DNA of 64,000 nt from Dastarcus helophoroides (Eukaryota; Arthropoda; Insecta; Coleoptera; Bothrideridae), in assembly GCA_028583605.1 (NCBI GenBank), contig CM053327.1, forward strand, positions 46,943,356-47,007,355. Direction: 5' to 3'. The translations under genes were made by a program, and so were the position numbers. The notes beneath the pieces are model-generated. The model searched no databases. It had not been told where the DNA came from and saw nothing but the letters and a program-made list of their open reading frames with translations. Positions within the stretch are counted from its first letter, which is position 1, and each line of letters begins with the position of its first letter. Shown in pieces: positions 48,618 through 58,918 of this stretch.

Positions 48618-48866
48618 TTGTGTTACGTTACGGACGGGCTATACGATTAAAAATATCACACACTCAAGCATACTTGTCAGACCGTGTTTGAAAAAAATAT
48701 ATTACTGTGCAGTGCAAATAATTTTTCTTGCCAAAGTATACCAGTGGTTAGGGTCGGTCCCGGAGTTAATGTTAGTTGTGATGAATATGGGCACTGAATT
48801 TAAGGATGGTCTATGTGAATAATATGGAAGATTCCGGAAATAGTTGCGGCAGCAGTGTCGTTCGGA

Positions 48867-48994
48867 TTACAGCGGCCCGTCCGATCCCGCGATTTCGATG
48901 GGGATGGTGTCCAAGTGTCCGATCTCGAGGGCGAGAATGACTCCCATGATGGTGTTGCCGATAACACAGGTCAGTCCCATTTTAACGATTTTGA
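48867..48994 (-). CDS. Candidate 3'-terminal exon, minus strand
   Basis: On the minus strand, after a possible acceptor (TTTCGCCGTTAG ending at 48995), the frame encodes SKSLK then MGLTCVIGNTIMGVILALEI and GHLDTIPIEIAGSDGPL, then TAA at 48867. Third positions are about 85 percent GC, with ATC used repeatedly for Ile, much stronger than in any plus-strand frame. The hydrophobic run suggests a membrane segment close to a short hydrophilic C terminus. An in-frame ATG (48979) exists, so a 37-residue independent ORF is also possible. The plus strand offers an alternative exon, 48873-48969, with AG and GTCAGT borders, but its codon pattern is weaker. The protein is not recognised. Confidence 0.35.
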
Positions 48995-49461
48995 CTAACG
49001 GCGAAACCGTAGTAAGTCGACGATTTTAGTTGGGGGATCAAATACTTGCAGATCTAATCCATCATATCTTCATATTGACCGAGTTGTTGGTTGTATTTGG
49101 AGAGATTGTTAAATATTCGTATGAAAATGTGTGGGAAGGATCGACTGTTTCATTGATTTATCAAATTATTTTTTGCGGCTTGTTGCCAAGCAATTTTTGT
49201 CTTATCACTTAACATTTTGATAAAACTACCAAACGTAGCAGCGCCCAGTATTGACGAGTGGGTTAAATGTGAGTCGTGCGATTTAAAAATTAAGATATTA
49301 GATCCTCTATCATAAAAAAGAATAAATGTAGTTGACTGGTATGCACCATAATTGAAATTCGTTATCAATTTTGTCCAGATGAAGTAATTTTTTTTTGGAC
49401 GAAATGCGTTTGTTCGATATTGTCGAAGTTTATTTGAAATTATCACCATAACGTATAGATT
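48995..49461. other. Intergenic, nothing recognised
   Basis: Composition returns to AT-rich. No open frame here matches a known family. Confidence 0.4.
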
Positions 49462-49670
49462 TTAAAAATTGAAATACAAATCTTGTCCCCTGCAACCAAG
49501 AAAGATTAAAAAACAGAACAAAGGTTGCTTTAACGCGTTTCAATAGCCAAGCTATCATCTTCAGAGGGATACAACCTTTGTTGTGTTGTTTAATCTTTTT
49601 TTTTGGTTTCCCGGGAGAAGATTGTATTTAAATTTATGAAGATAACCAAGAACCAGTCCAGTTCACCAAA
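49462..49670. mobile_element. Palindromic MITE copy
   Basis: Arms with AAATTGAAATACAAATCTTG and AACCAAGAAAGATTAAA, the centre CAATAGCCAAGCTATCATC, an inverted right arm with TGTTGTGTTGTTTAATC, and the family tail GAAGATAACCAAGAACCAGT. Confidence 0.8.
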
Positions 49671-49944
49671 AGTACACGATTTAATAAAAATGTTGGGAAT
49701 TTCACCCTAAAACGAAATTAATGGCGATTTTTTATCCATAACTGAAAGCGAGGATTAAGTGTGTTCCCTTCCACAATGGAAATTTATTTACCAAAATCCC
49801 AACAAACCACTCTACGTCTATAATGAAACAAAGTCACTAACTTGTCACAGTATCACAATATCACATGCACCAATGGATCATCTGTATTGACCTTCTTGCT
49901 TTTCCTTTGGCCAACAACGCGAGTATGTTAAGGATTCTCGTTTT

Positions 49945-50400
49945 TTGTGTATGTGGATTAACAGAACAACAAAAACCATTGGAAGGGGTGGAATCAGTTG
50001 GCCAAGAAATGAACTGAAATCTACTGATCCAAGCATTCTGCAATACCAATCTGTCATCACATCAAAAACCATTGGGAGGAATCGGTTGCCAAAATATGAA
50101 CTGAAATCTATTGAACCAAGCATTTTGCACCAGCAATCTGTCATCACATCAAGAACCATTGGGAGGAATTGGTTGCGAATATGTGAACTGAAATCTATTG
50201 AACCAAGCAATCTGCACCAGCAATCTGTTATCTCTTCAAAAACCATTGGAAGGAATCGGTTACCAAGAAGTGAACTGAAATCTATTGAACCAAGCAATCT
50301 GCACCAGCAATCTGTTATCTCTTCAAAAACCATTGGAAGGAATCGGTTACCAAGAAGTGAACTGAAATTTAGTGATTCAAGCATTCTGGACCAGTAATCT
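49945..50400. repeat. 96-bp tandem repeat, open on both strands
   Basis: About 4.6 units of exactly or nearly 96 bp (32 codons) starting near 49970, with markers ACCATTGGRAGGAATCGGTT and CCAAGCAATCTGCACCAGC. The period is a multiple of three, so the plus frame 49945-50397 keeps the peptide unit containing ELKSIEPSNLHQQSV, and the minus frame 49878-50435 keeps MVFEEITDCWCRLLGSIDFS. The last complete units are nearly identical, so array growth was recent. Neither peptide belongs to a family I know. Coding is not assumed. Confidence 0.8.
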
Positions 50401-50469
50401 GTCCACGGAAAAACCTTATATAAACACATCTTCATATAAAATTAGGCTTCGTGAAGAATTTAAAATCAT

Positions 50470-53268
50470 TCCAATGTACTTGGAGCTGGGTGAACGATTC
50501 CAATGGAAGCAGATTAATTTAACTATTTACTATGACATTTCCTAGACTGTTTTTTGAAAAAGTAAAAGTCAGTGTGTTTGATGGTCCACAGATTCGATAA
50601 CTCGCTAAAATGAACCTTTCATCACGATGACAGAATTTGTAAAGAATGAGTTGTTGGCAGGCACGTAGCCAGGATTTTCGTTCGTCTCTTTTTTTATCTT
50701 AGAGATTAAACTTCTTCAATAATGAAAAATGTAAAGAAAAAGTTGAGTTGTTAAATCAATAAACGTCTTGGTCTTTTACTTAGTGCTCATTTTTTACTTT
50801 TGCGAAAAATTTCCAATCTTAACTTCGACATTTGAACTATAATTTGAAACTCAAGTTTGACTTCAGTCTCGATATTTAAATCTTTCAAATCTAGTCTATC
50901 TCGACATTTTGAAAAAAATTAGAATTACCCAGTATTTTTTCAAAATACGTGATTTTTGAACTTTTCAGAACAGCTTCAAATTTTAGATCAAAGACGAAAT
51001 TAGGAATATTAGACATTAAAGATAAAATAAAAAAAATTCAATAGAAGCTTCCATTTTAATTTGTAATTTCGATTTTTGTCGAAACTTTAAATTTATTTTA
51101 GAAAGGAAAAGGGTGAATCTAAAAATCTTCAAGAAAAGTAGAAATTTGGACGAAAAATTAAAAGGATGAAAAAAGAAAAGAACTTTATCAAACAAAATCC
51201 AGAAGCTTCGAAGTTAAAGTCTATTTTTTTTAAAACTAAAAATGTTGAGTTTACCGAAATATTTAGAAAAAATTTAAATATTGAGGAAAAACCGAAAATT
51301 TTCTGATGAATCAAAAATGTTGGGTTTAAATTAGATTTTTTTTTAAAAGTAGAAATTTCGTGACTAGAATTAAAATTTGAAAAAATTAAAGCACACAATT
51401 TTTAGTGCAAAGCGAAAAATTTAGAAAAGAAATAATAAAACTGAAATTTTAAAATAAAGATCTTTAGAAAAAATTAAAATTTTAAACAAAAAAAAATATT
51501 TCTGGTTAAACTGAAAATTTTAAGAAAAACGAAATTTATAAAATTATTTTTTTAGAAATTTTGATATTTCTAAATTATTTCAAAATCCTTAAAAACATCA
51601 AAAGTTGGAATTTCAAATGAAAATTTCGTTTAAATAAAAGGAAAATTAAAAGTCCAAACTTGAATTTAAAAAAGAGTTTATACTTTTTAAATTAAAATGA
51701 ATATTTTGAAAATAGTGTCAAAATGCCTATAAATATGTTTATCAAAAGAGAGAAATCTCTGAAAAAGTTGAAATGTTGAATTTTAATAAAAAATTAAAAG
51801 AAAGTTAGCAGAATTTTACAAAAGAAATTGATATTTCGAAAATTTCTAAAATAATCGAAATTTAGAAAAACGTTGCAATATATAGAAAATTTATGAATCA
51901 AAAGTAAAACATTTTTGAGAAAAAACACCAGAATTCTGCAAAAAATTATTTTATACGTCCTTGGAATTTATAAAAATAAATTAATGAAATCGATTATGTG
52001 CTTACAGAGACGTAAAATTGAAGAAAATAATTTAGAATTTTCAATTTAAACTCGGAATTTTGTTAAATTATCGAAATGTCTAGAAAATATTCTTCAGAAA
52101 ATATAAGAAGACGCATTAATTATTTTTACGAATTCGTCTCTTTTATTTTTTTTTCATTTTTGGTAATTAGTAAAAATAAGGAATAAAATCTAGTGACCTT
52201 AACATTATATAAATTTGACAAATAAAAACTTGAAACTTACCAAAGAAATATTTCCTAATATCCATTTTAAGTTCACGTATTTAACTTAACACCGATCAAG
52301 AGTCGACTTGTCGACTAATTCTTAACTCGTACCATAATCATGATTTGTATTGTATTTCCTATGGCAATTCGGCAATATGAAATATGAGCTAATATAATAA
52401 ACGAGATTAGGTATAAAAATATGTCCTTTGACTGCAATACCGCTTCTGCACGTACGTGACGATTGAAGCATATATTGGGAAGCCTTGAGCTTATTGCCAA
52501 TTTTTCTTAAAATGCCTACATGGCGATTTTGCTTATCATAAACTTATAGTAGTTGGCAATTTCGGAAATTATTTACATGCTTAAATATACAATCAACCAT
52601 TTTCCTATTAATATTTCAATTCGTATCATTGTAAATTTTTTGGGGAATATACATTTCGGGGGGGGTCCGGACCCCTTGGACCCCCCCCCTGGCTACGTGC
52701 TTGGTTGTTGGCAATCAAAAACATTGTCTTTATTAGAAATACACTAGCTCAGAATTACATTGAAATGTTCAGCAACTCAGAGAGTTCCAAAATGCTTAGT
52801 TGCACCACATAAGTATCAAATTGCATTCTTTACATAACCATCTTGCTGACTTACTGAAGAATCTTGCTGCAGTGATCAGCTGGGTGAACGATTCCAATGG
52901 AAGCAGATTGTTTCAAGTATTTACTATGGCATTTCCTAGACTGTTTTTTGAAAAAGTAAAGGTCAGTGAGTTTGATGGTCTACAGATTCGGTAACTCGCT
53001 AAAAATGAACCTTTCATCAATGTGATAGAATTTGTAAAGAATGAGTTGTTGGCAATCAAAAACATTGTCTTTATTGGAAATACACTAGCTCTGAATTACA
53101 TTGAAATGGTCCAGCAACTCGGAGAGTTTCAAAATGCTTAGTTGCACCACATGAGTATCAAATTGCGTTTTTGGCATAACCATCTTGCTGACTTACTGAA
53201 GAATCTTGCTGCAGTGATGAACTGGGTGAACGGTTTCATCAAAATTTGAAGATCATGGAGGCACAGTG
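50470..53268 (+). repeat. 342-bp satellite, left segment (interrupted)
   Basis: Units marked by GGGTGAACGATTCCAATGGA begin at 50490, 52884 and 53226. The first gap equals 340 bp once the hAT-like element and one TSD are removed, and the second is exactly 342. Each unit has the peptide-like order ADLLKNLAAVISWVNDSNG, RLFQVFTMAFPRLFFEKVKV, then taa, then KNELLAIKNIVFIGN, then tag, all in one frame because 342 is 114 codons. The segment ends with the boundary sequence AAGATCATGGAGGCAC, which also ends the right segment at 57.35 kb. Confidence 0.88.
50650..52711. mobile_element. hAT-like element with 8-bp TSD inside the 342-bp satellite
   Basis: The element 50658-52703 (2046 bp) has ends CAGGCACGTAGCCAGG and CCTGGCTACGTGCTTG, inverted with one mismatch, and is flanked by identical octamers GTTGTTGG (50650-50657, 52704-52711). 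The empty site is known from the other satellite units, which read GAGTTGTTGGCAATC. The CACGTAGCCAGG end and the G/C-run subterminal region at 52658-52690 (GGGGGGGGTCCGGACCCC) recall the Zaphod-type hAT end CAGTGGCGTAGCCAGG. The interior from 50800 to 52100 is again the GAAATTTT AT array. No transposase is present. Confidence 0.88.
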
Positions 53269-53269
53269 A

Positions 53270-55596
53270 TATAAAGATCGTGCGGATTGAAAAAAAAGGT
53301 TGAAGATTTAAGAAAAAACAAAATTAAAGTAATTTAACTACAATAATTTATAAGAATCAATACTTTGGAAAAGTCAGAATTTTGAAAAAGTCGAAATTTT
53401 CATAATAAAATGTCGAGATGTTCAAAAAATGTGGAAATTCTGAAACAGAAGATCAAACATTTCAATAAAGTAAACATTTTGATAAATTGCATGTTTTCAA
53501 ACAAGTCGAAATTGTTAAAATAGTAAAATGTTTCAAATAAAAGTCTTTATACGAAAGTGGAAATTTGGGAAAATGTTAAAATCTTCAAAAAACAAAAAAA
53601 AAATCAAAATTTCGAGAAGATATAAAAGTTTTGAACACAAAGATCGTGGAGATTGGCAGAAAAGGTCGAAGATTTAGCGAAAAACAAAATCAAAGTAACT
53701 TGGGTACGATAATTTCTAGGCGTCAATACTTTAGAAAAGTCAAAATTTTGAAAAAGTCGAAATTTTCATAATAAAATGTCGAGATGTTCCAAAAACGTGG
53801 AAATCTGAAACAGAAGATCAAACATTTCAATAAAGTGAACATTTTGGAAAAATTCACGTTTTCAAACAAGGCGAAATTGTCAAAATAGTCGAATGTTTCA
53901 AATAAAAGTCTTTATTCGAAAGTGGAAATTTGGGAAATGTCAAAATCTTCAAAAAACAAAAAAAATCAAAATTTCGAGAAAATACTAAACGTTTTGAACA
54001 CAGAGACCGTGGAGATTGGCAAAAAAGGTCGAAGATTTAGGAAAAAACAAAATCAAAGTAAATTGGGTCCAATAATTTCTAGTCAGAATTTTGAAAAAGT
54101 CGAAATATTCATAATAAAATGTCGAGATGTTCAAAAAATGGGGAAATTTTGAAACAGAAAATCAAGAATTTCAATAAAGTGAACATTTTGATAAAATGCA
54201 TGTTTTCAAACAAGTCGAAATTGTCAAAATAGTGGAATGTTTCAAATAAAACTTTTTATACGAAAGTAGAAATTTGGGAAAATGTTAAAATCTTCAAAAA
54301 ACAAAAAAAAATCAAAATTTCGAGAAGATATAAAAGTTTTGAAAACAAAGATCGTGGAGATTGGCAAAAAAGGTCGAAGATTTAGGAAAAAAACAAAATC
54401 AAAGTAAATTGGGTCCAATAATTTCTAGGAGTCAATACTTTGGAAAAGTCAGAATTTTGAAAAAGTCGAAATTTTCATAATAAAATGTCGAGATGTTCAA
54501 AAAACGTGGAAATCTGAGACAGAAGATCAAACATTTCAATAAAGTGAACATTTTGGAAAAATTCACGTTTTCAAACAAGGCGAAATTGTCAAAATAGTCG
54601 AATGTTTCAAATAAAAGTCTTTATTCGAAAGTGGAAATTTGGAAAAATTCCAAATCTTCAAAAAACAAAAAAAATCAAAATTTCGAGAAAATACGAAAAG
54701 TTTTGAACACAAAGATCGTGGAAATTGGCAAAAAAGTTCGAAGATTTAGGAAAAAACAAAATCAAAGTAAATTGGGTCCAATAATTTCTAGCAGTCAATA
54801 CTTTGGAAAAGTCAGAATTTTGAAAAAGTCGAAATATTCATAATAAAATGTCGAGATGTTCAAAAAATGTGCAAATTTTGAAACAGAAGATCGAACATTT
54901 CAATAAAGTGAACATTTTGATAAAATGCATGTTTTCAAACAAGTCGAAATTGTCAAAATAGTGCAATATTTCAAATAAAAGTTTTTATACGAAAGTGGAA
55001 ATTTGGGAAAATGTTAAATCTTCAAAAAACAAAAAAAAATTAAAATTTCGAGAAAATACGAAAAGTTTTGAACACAAAGATCGTGGAGATTGGCAGAAAT
55101 GGTCGAAGATTTAGGAAAAAACAAAATCAAAATAACTTAAGTACAATAATTTCTAGGAGTCAATACTTTGGAAAAGTCAAAATTTTGAAAAAGTCGAAAT
55201 TTTGATAATAAAATGTCGAGATGTTCCAAAAACGTGGAAATCTGAAACAGAAGATCAAACATTTCAATAAAGTGAACATTTTGGAAAAATTCACGTTTTC
55301 AAACAAGGCGAAATTGTCAAAATAGTCGAATGTTTTAAATAAAAATCTTTATTCGAAAGTGGAAATTTGGCAAATGTCAAAGTCTTTAAAAAACAAAAAA
55401 AAATCAAAATTTCGTGAAAATACTAAACGTTTTGAATACAAAGACCGTGGAGATTGACAAAAAAGGTCGAAGATTTAGGAAAAAACAAAATCAAAATAAA
55501 TTGGGTCCAATAATTTCTAGCAGTCAATACTTTGGAAAAGTCAAAATTTTGGAAAAGTCGAAATTTTGATAATAAAATGTCGAGATGTTCAAATGA
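53270..55596. repeat. ~362-bp satellite with alternating A and B units
   Basis: Units marked by CGTGGAGATTG begin near 53280, 53648, 54007, 54351, 54716, 55083 and 55446, spacing 344-368. They alternate strictly. A units read ACAAGTCGAAATTGT and TTTTATACGAAAG; B units read ACAAGGCGAAATTGTCAAAA and CTTTATTCGAAAG. The order is A-B-A-B-A-B plus a partial unit, so the amplified unit is a dimer of about 720 bp. The monomer itself is a fixed version of the AT-array motif. Confidence 0.9.
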
Positions 55597-57352
55597 TGAG
55601 ATGAGTTGGGTGAACGATTCCAATGGAAGCAGATTGTTTCAAGTATTCACTATGACATTTCCTAGACTGTTTTTTGAAAAAGTAAAGGTCAGTGAGTTTG
55701 ACGGTCCACAGATTCGGTAACTCGCTATCATCACGATGACAGAATTTGTAAGGAATGAGTTGTTGGCAATCAAAAACATTTTCTTTATTGGAAATACTCT
55801 AGCTCCGAATTGCATCGAAATTGTCCAGAACTCGGAGAGTTCCAAAATGCTTAGTTGCACCACATGAGTATCAAATTGTATTCTTTACATAACCATCTTG
55901 CTGACTTACTGAAGAATTTTGCTGTAATGACCAGCTGGGTGAACGATTCCAATGGAAGCAGATTGTTTCAACTATTTATTATGACATTTCCTAGACTGTT
56001 TTTGAAAAAGTAAAGGTCAGTGTGTTTTGATGGTCCACAGATTCGGTAACTCGCTAAAAATGAACCTTTCATCACGATGACAGAATTTGTACAGAATGAG
56101 TTGTTGGCAATCAAAAACATTGTCTTTATTGGAAATACACTAGCTCAGAATTAGTTTGAAACTGTCCAGCAACTCAGAGAGTTCCAAAATGCTTAGTTGC
56201 ACCACATGAGTATCAAATTGCATTCTTCACATAACCATCTTGCTGACTTACTGAAGAATCTTGCTGCAGTGATCAGCTGGGTGAACGATTCCAATGGAAG
56301 CGGATTGTTTCAACTATTTACTATGGCATTTCCTAGACTCTTTTTTGAAAAAGTAAAGGTCAGTGAGTTTGATTGTGCACAGATTCGGTAACTCGCTAAA
56401 AATGAACCTTTCATCACGATGACAGAATTTGTACAGAATGAGTTGTTGGCAATCAAAAACATTGTCTTATTGGAAATACACTAGCTCCGAATTGCATTGA
56501 AATTGTCCAGCAACTCGGAGAGTTTCAGAATGCTTAGTTGCACCACCACCATGAGTATCGAATTGCATTTTTTACTATCTTGCTAACCTACTGAAGGATC
56601 TTACTGCAGTGATGAGTTGGGTGAACGATCCCAATGAAAGCAGATTGTATCAAGTATATACTATGGCATTTCCTAGACCGTTTTTTGAAAAAGTAAAGGT
56701 CAGTGAGTTTGATGGTCCACAGATTTGGTAACTCGCTAAAAATGAACCTTTCATCACGATGACAGAATTTGTACAGAATGAGTTGTTGGCAATCAAAAAC
56801 ATTGTCTTTATTGGAAATACACTAGCTCAGAATTAGATTGAAACTGTCCAGCAACTCAGAGAGTTCCAGAATGCTTAGTGGCACCACATGAGTATCAAAT
56901 TGCATTCTTTACATAACCATCTTGCTGACTTACTGAAGAATCTTGCTGCCGTGATCAGCTGGGTGAACGATTCCAACGGAAGCAGATTGTTTCAAGTATT
57001 TACTATGGCATTTCCTAGACTGTTTTTTGAAAAAGTAAAGGTCAGTGAGTTTGATGGTCTACAGATTCGGTAACTCGCTAAAAATGAACCTTTCATCAAT
57101 ATGATAGAATTTGTAAAGAATGAGTTGTTGGCAATCAAAAACATTGTCTTTATTGGAAATACACTAGCTCTGAATTACATTGAAATGGTCCAGCAACTCG
57201 GAGAGTTTCAAAATGCTTAGTTGCACCACATGAGTATCAAATTGCATTCTTTACATAACCATCTTGCTGACTTACTGAATAATCTTGCTGCAATGATGAG
57301 CTGGATGAACCATTTCATCAAGATTTGAAGATCATGGAGGCACGGTGGTATC
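55597..57352 (+). repeat. 342-bp satellite, right segment
   Basis: Units begin (GGGTGAACGATTCC) at 55610, 55939, 56281, 56621, 56963 and 57305, spacings 329, 342, 340, 342, 342. The same two in-frame stops (taa after CAGATTCGG, tag after AATGCT) recur in nearly every unit. The array ends with TTGAAGATCATGGAGGCAC. Confidence 0.9.
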
Positions 57353-57491
57353 AAGATAGGTGGTGGAGTATACAATGAGGTTGACTATTGATGGTGGAAT
57401 ATACAATGAGCTTGACTGTTGTTGGAGCACCAATCATCAGACGAAAATGTCCACACAATAAACACTAAAGCAAAACTAATTTTGATGGAAC

Positions 57492-57632
57492 GGACTGGTC
57501 CTTGGTTATCTTCAAACATTGAAATACAAAACAGTATCTCTCTGAAGATGATAACTTGGCTGTCGAAACGCGTTAGAGCAACCTTTCAATCTTTCGTGGT
57601 TTCAGGGAACAAGTTTTGTATTTCAATTATTA
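57492..57632. mobile_element. Palindromic MITE fragment
   Basis: Inverted tail GGACTGGTCCTTGGTTATC, then a shortened left arm, the complete stem-loop CTGAAGATGATAACTTGGCT with GTCGAAACGCGTTAG, and the right arm ending TTTTGTATTTCAATTATT. Confidence 0.78.
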
Positions 57633-57781
57633 AAGAAGAAACTCAAAAATGTTCATCTTAATGCGAACGTGTAGAGGCCTTGTAAAAAAAACTTTACTAT
57701 CTGTATAGACCAAAGATGGCCATCATATATAGACCCAATTGTTTTTAACAAAAGTAGGGGCCAGGAGATCGAAGGAAAAAC

Positions 57782-58078
57782 TTGGACATCAACTTGCAAG
57801 ATAAACTTGCTGAATTATTATTGGATCCAGAAGCAAGGACAGAATTATTATTGGATCCAGAAGCAAAGACAGAATTATTATTGGATCCAGAAGCAAAGAC
57901 AGAATTATTATTGGATCCGGAAGCAAAGACACTTCTTAAAAATTTAACAATACGCAAATTTTGGACAAATCCAAAATTGATGCAAAAATATGTAGAATTT
58001 TATAAAATAGCTCAGTCATTTATGCTGGCGTTTCCAGTTACTGTATTTTTGAAGATGATCTTGCTGAATTATTACTAG
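57782..58078 (+). CDS. ORF with four 10-residue ELLLDPEAKT repeats
   Basis: The 99-codon frame has no ATG at its start (TTG is the first possible start and a TAG lies a few codons upstream), so it may be an exon or a fragment. It reads DKLAELLLDPEAR, then four 30-bp units at 57812-57931 giving TELLLDPEAK in frame, then LLKNLTIRKFWTNPKLMQKY and EFYKIAQSFMLAFPVTVF. A second diverged copy of the whole module follows at about 58045-58215 (EDDLAELLLDPEAKTLLKNF in a shifted frame), so a larger ~240-bp module was duplicated. No family recognised. The high residue coherence suggests descent from a real repeated protein. Confidence 0.3.
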   Translation: MDINLQDKLAELLLDPEARTELLLDPEAKTELLLDPEAKTELLLDPEAKTLLKNLTIRKFWTNPKLMQKYVEFYKIAQSFMLAFPVTVFLKMILLNYY

Positions 58079-58329
58079 ATCCTGAAGCAAAGACACTTCT
58101 TAAAAATTTTACAATAAGCAAATTTTCGAGAAATAATTTTCGACAAATAATACGCAAAAATATGTAAATCTTAACGAAATAGCTGAGCCATTAATGCTGG
58201 CGTTTCTAAGTTCCTGTATGATTTAAGCAGGAGATTTTCGAAGGGATTTAAGATTAAAATTGCTCAATTTCGGAGCCAATATAGCCAACCTTGCAAGGCA
58301 ACACCAGGCGCGCCCATCTCATTGATTGA

Positions 58330-58915
58330 GAAGCAATAAATTTTTAGTTACAAGTCAAAATTTCTAGACTAAAATAAATTTAGTGTCCAGAAATTTTGAG
58401 AAACTAAATTTTCGGAAAGTGAAATAAAAAAATGAAAATATTTAGAGGAAAACCTAAATATTAAAAAATATTGATTTCGAAAAAAGATAACGATTTTTGA
58501 AAAATATCGTCGTCGAAATGTCGATAAAAGGATCGACATTTCTCGGACCAAAATTCAAAATTTCCAAGAGAAAATTCAATTTTAAAAGAAAAAAGAAGAC
58601 GTTTTAAGAATAATTTTGAAAGAATCGAATTTGGAGGAAAAACCAATTAAGGAAAAAGTTGGAGTTTTTGGAATATCAAATGAATAAAAACCTAACCTTT
58701 CGGAAAACCTCGAACAATTTTTTAAATTCTAATATTTCCAGAGGTCAAATTTTGCGAAAAAAGCATCAATCTTCACAAAAAGGCGAAATTTTGAGAATCT
58801 GTTCCACTGTAAATGAAAATTTCTAGAAACATAAAACATTTTGAAGTACAAGTCAAATTTTGAGCATAAGACAAATTTTATGAAATGTGGAATTTTTGGA
58901 AAGTTAAATCAATTT
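58330..58915. repeat. Degenerate AT-rich array
   Basis: Same GAAATTTT-type sequence as elsewhere, purine sense, without clear higher-order blocks or termini. Confidence 0.65.
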
Positions 58916-58918
58916 TGG

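Noticed and set aside
48352..48822. 156-codon plus-strand frame overlapping the candidate exon
   Set aside because: Rich in Trp, Arg and Cys with poor codon pattern; it reads as a shadow of the frame chosen at 48402-48617.
48873..48969. Plus-strand exon bounded by AG and GTCAGT
   Set aside because: Splice borders are attractive, but third-position GC is much stronger in the minus-strand frame; kept only as an alternative.
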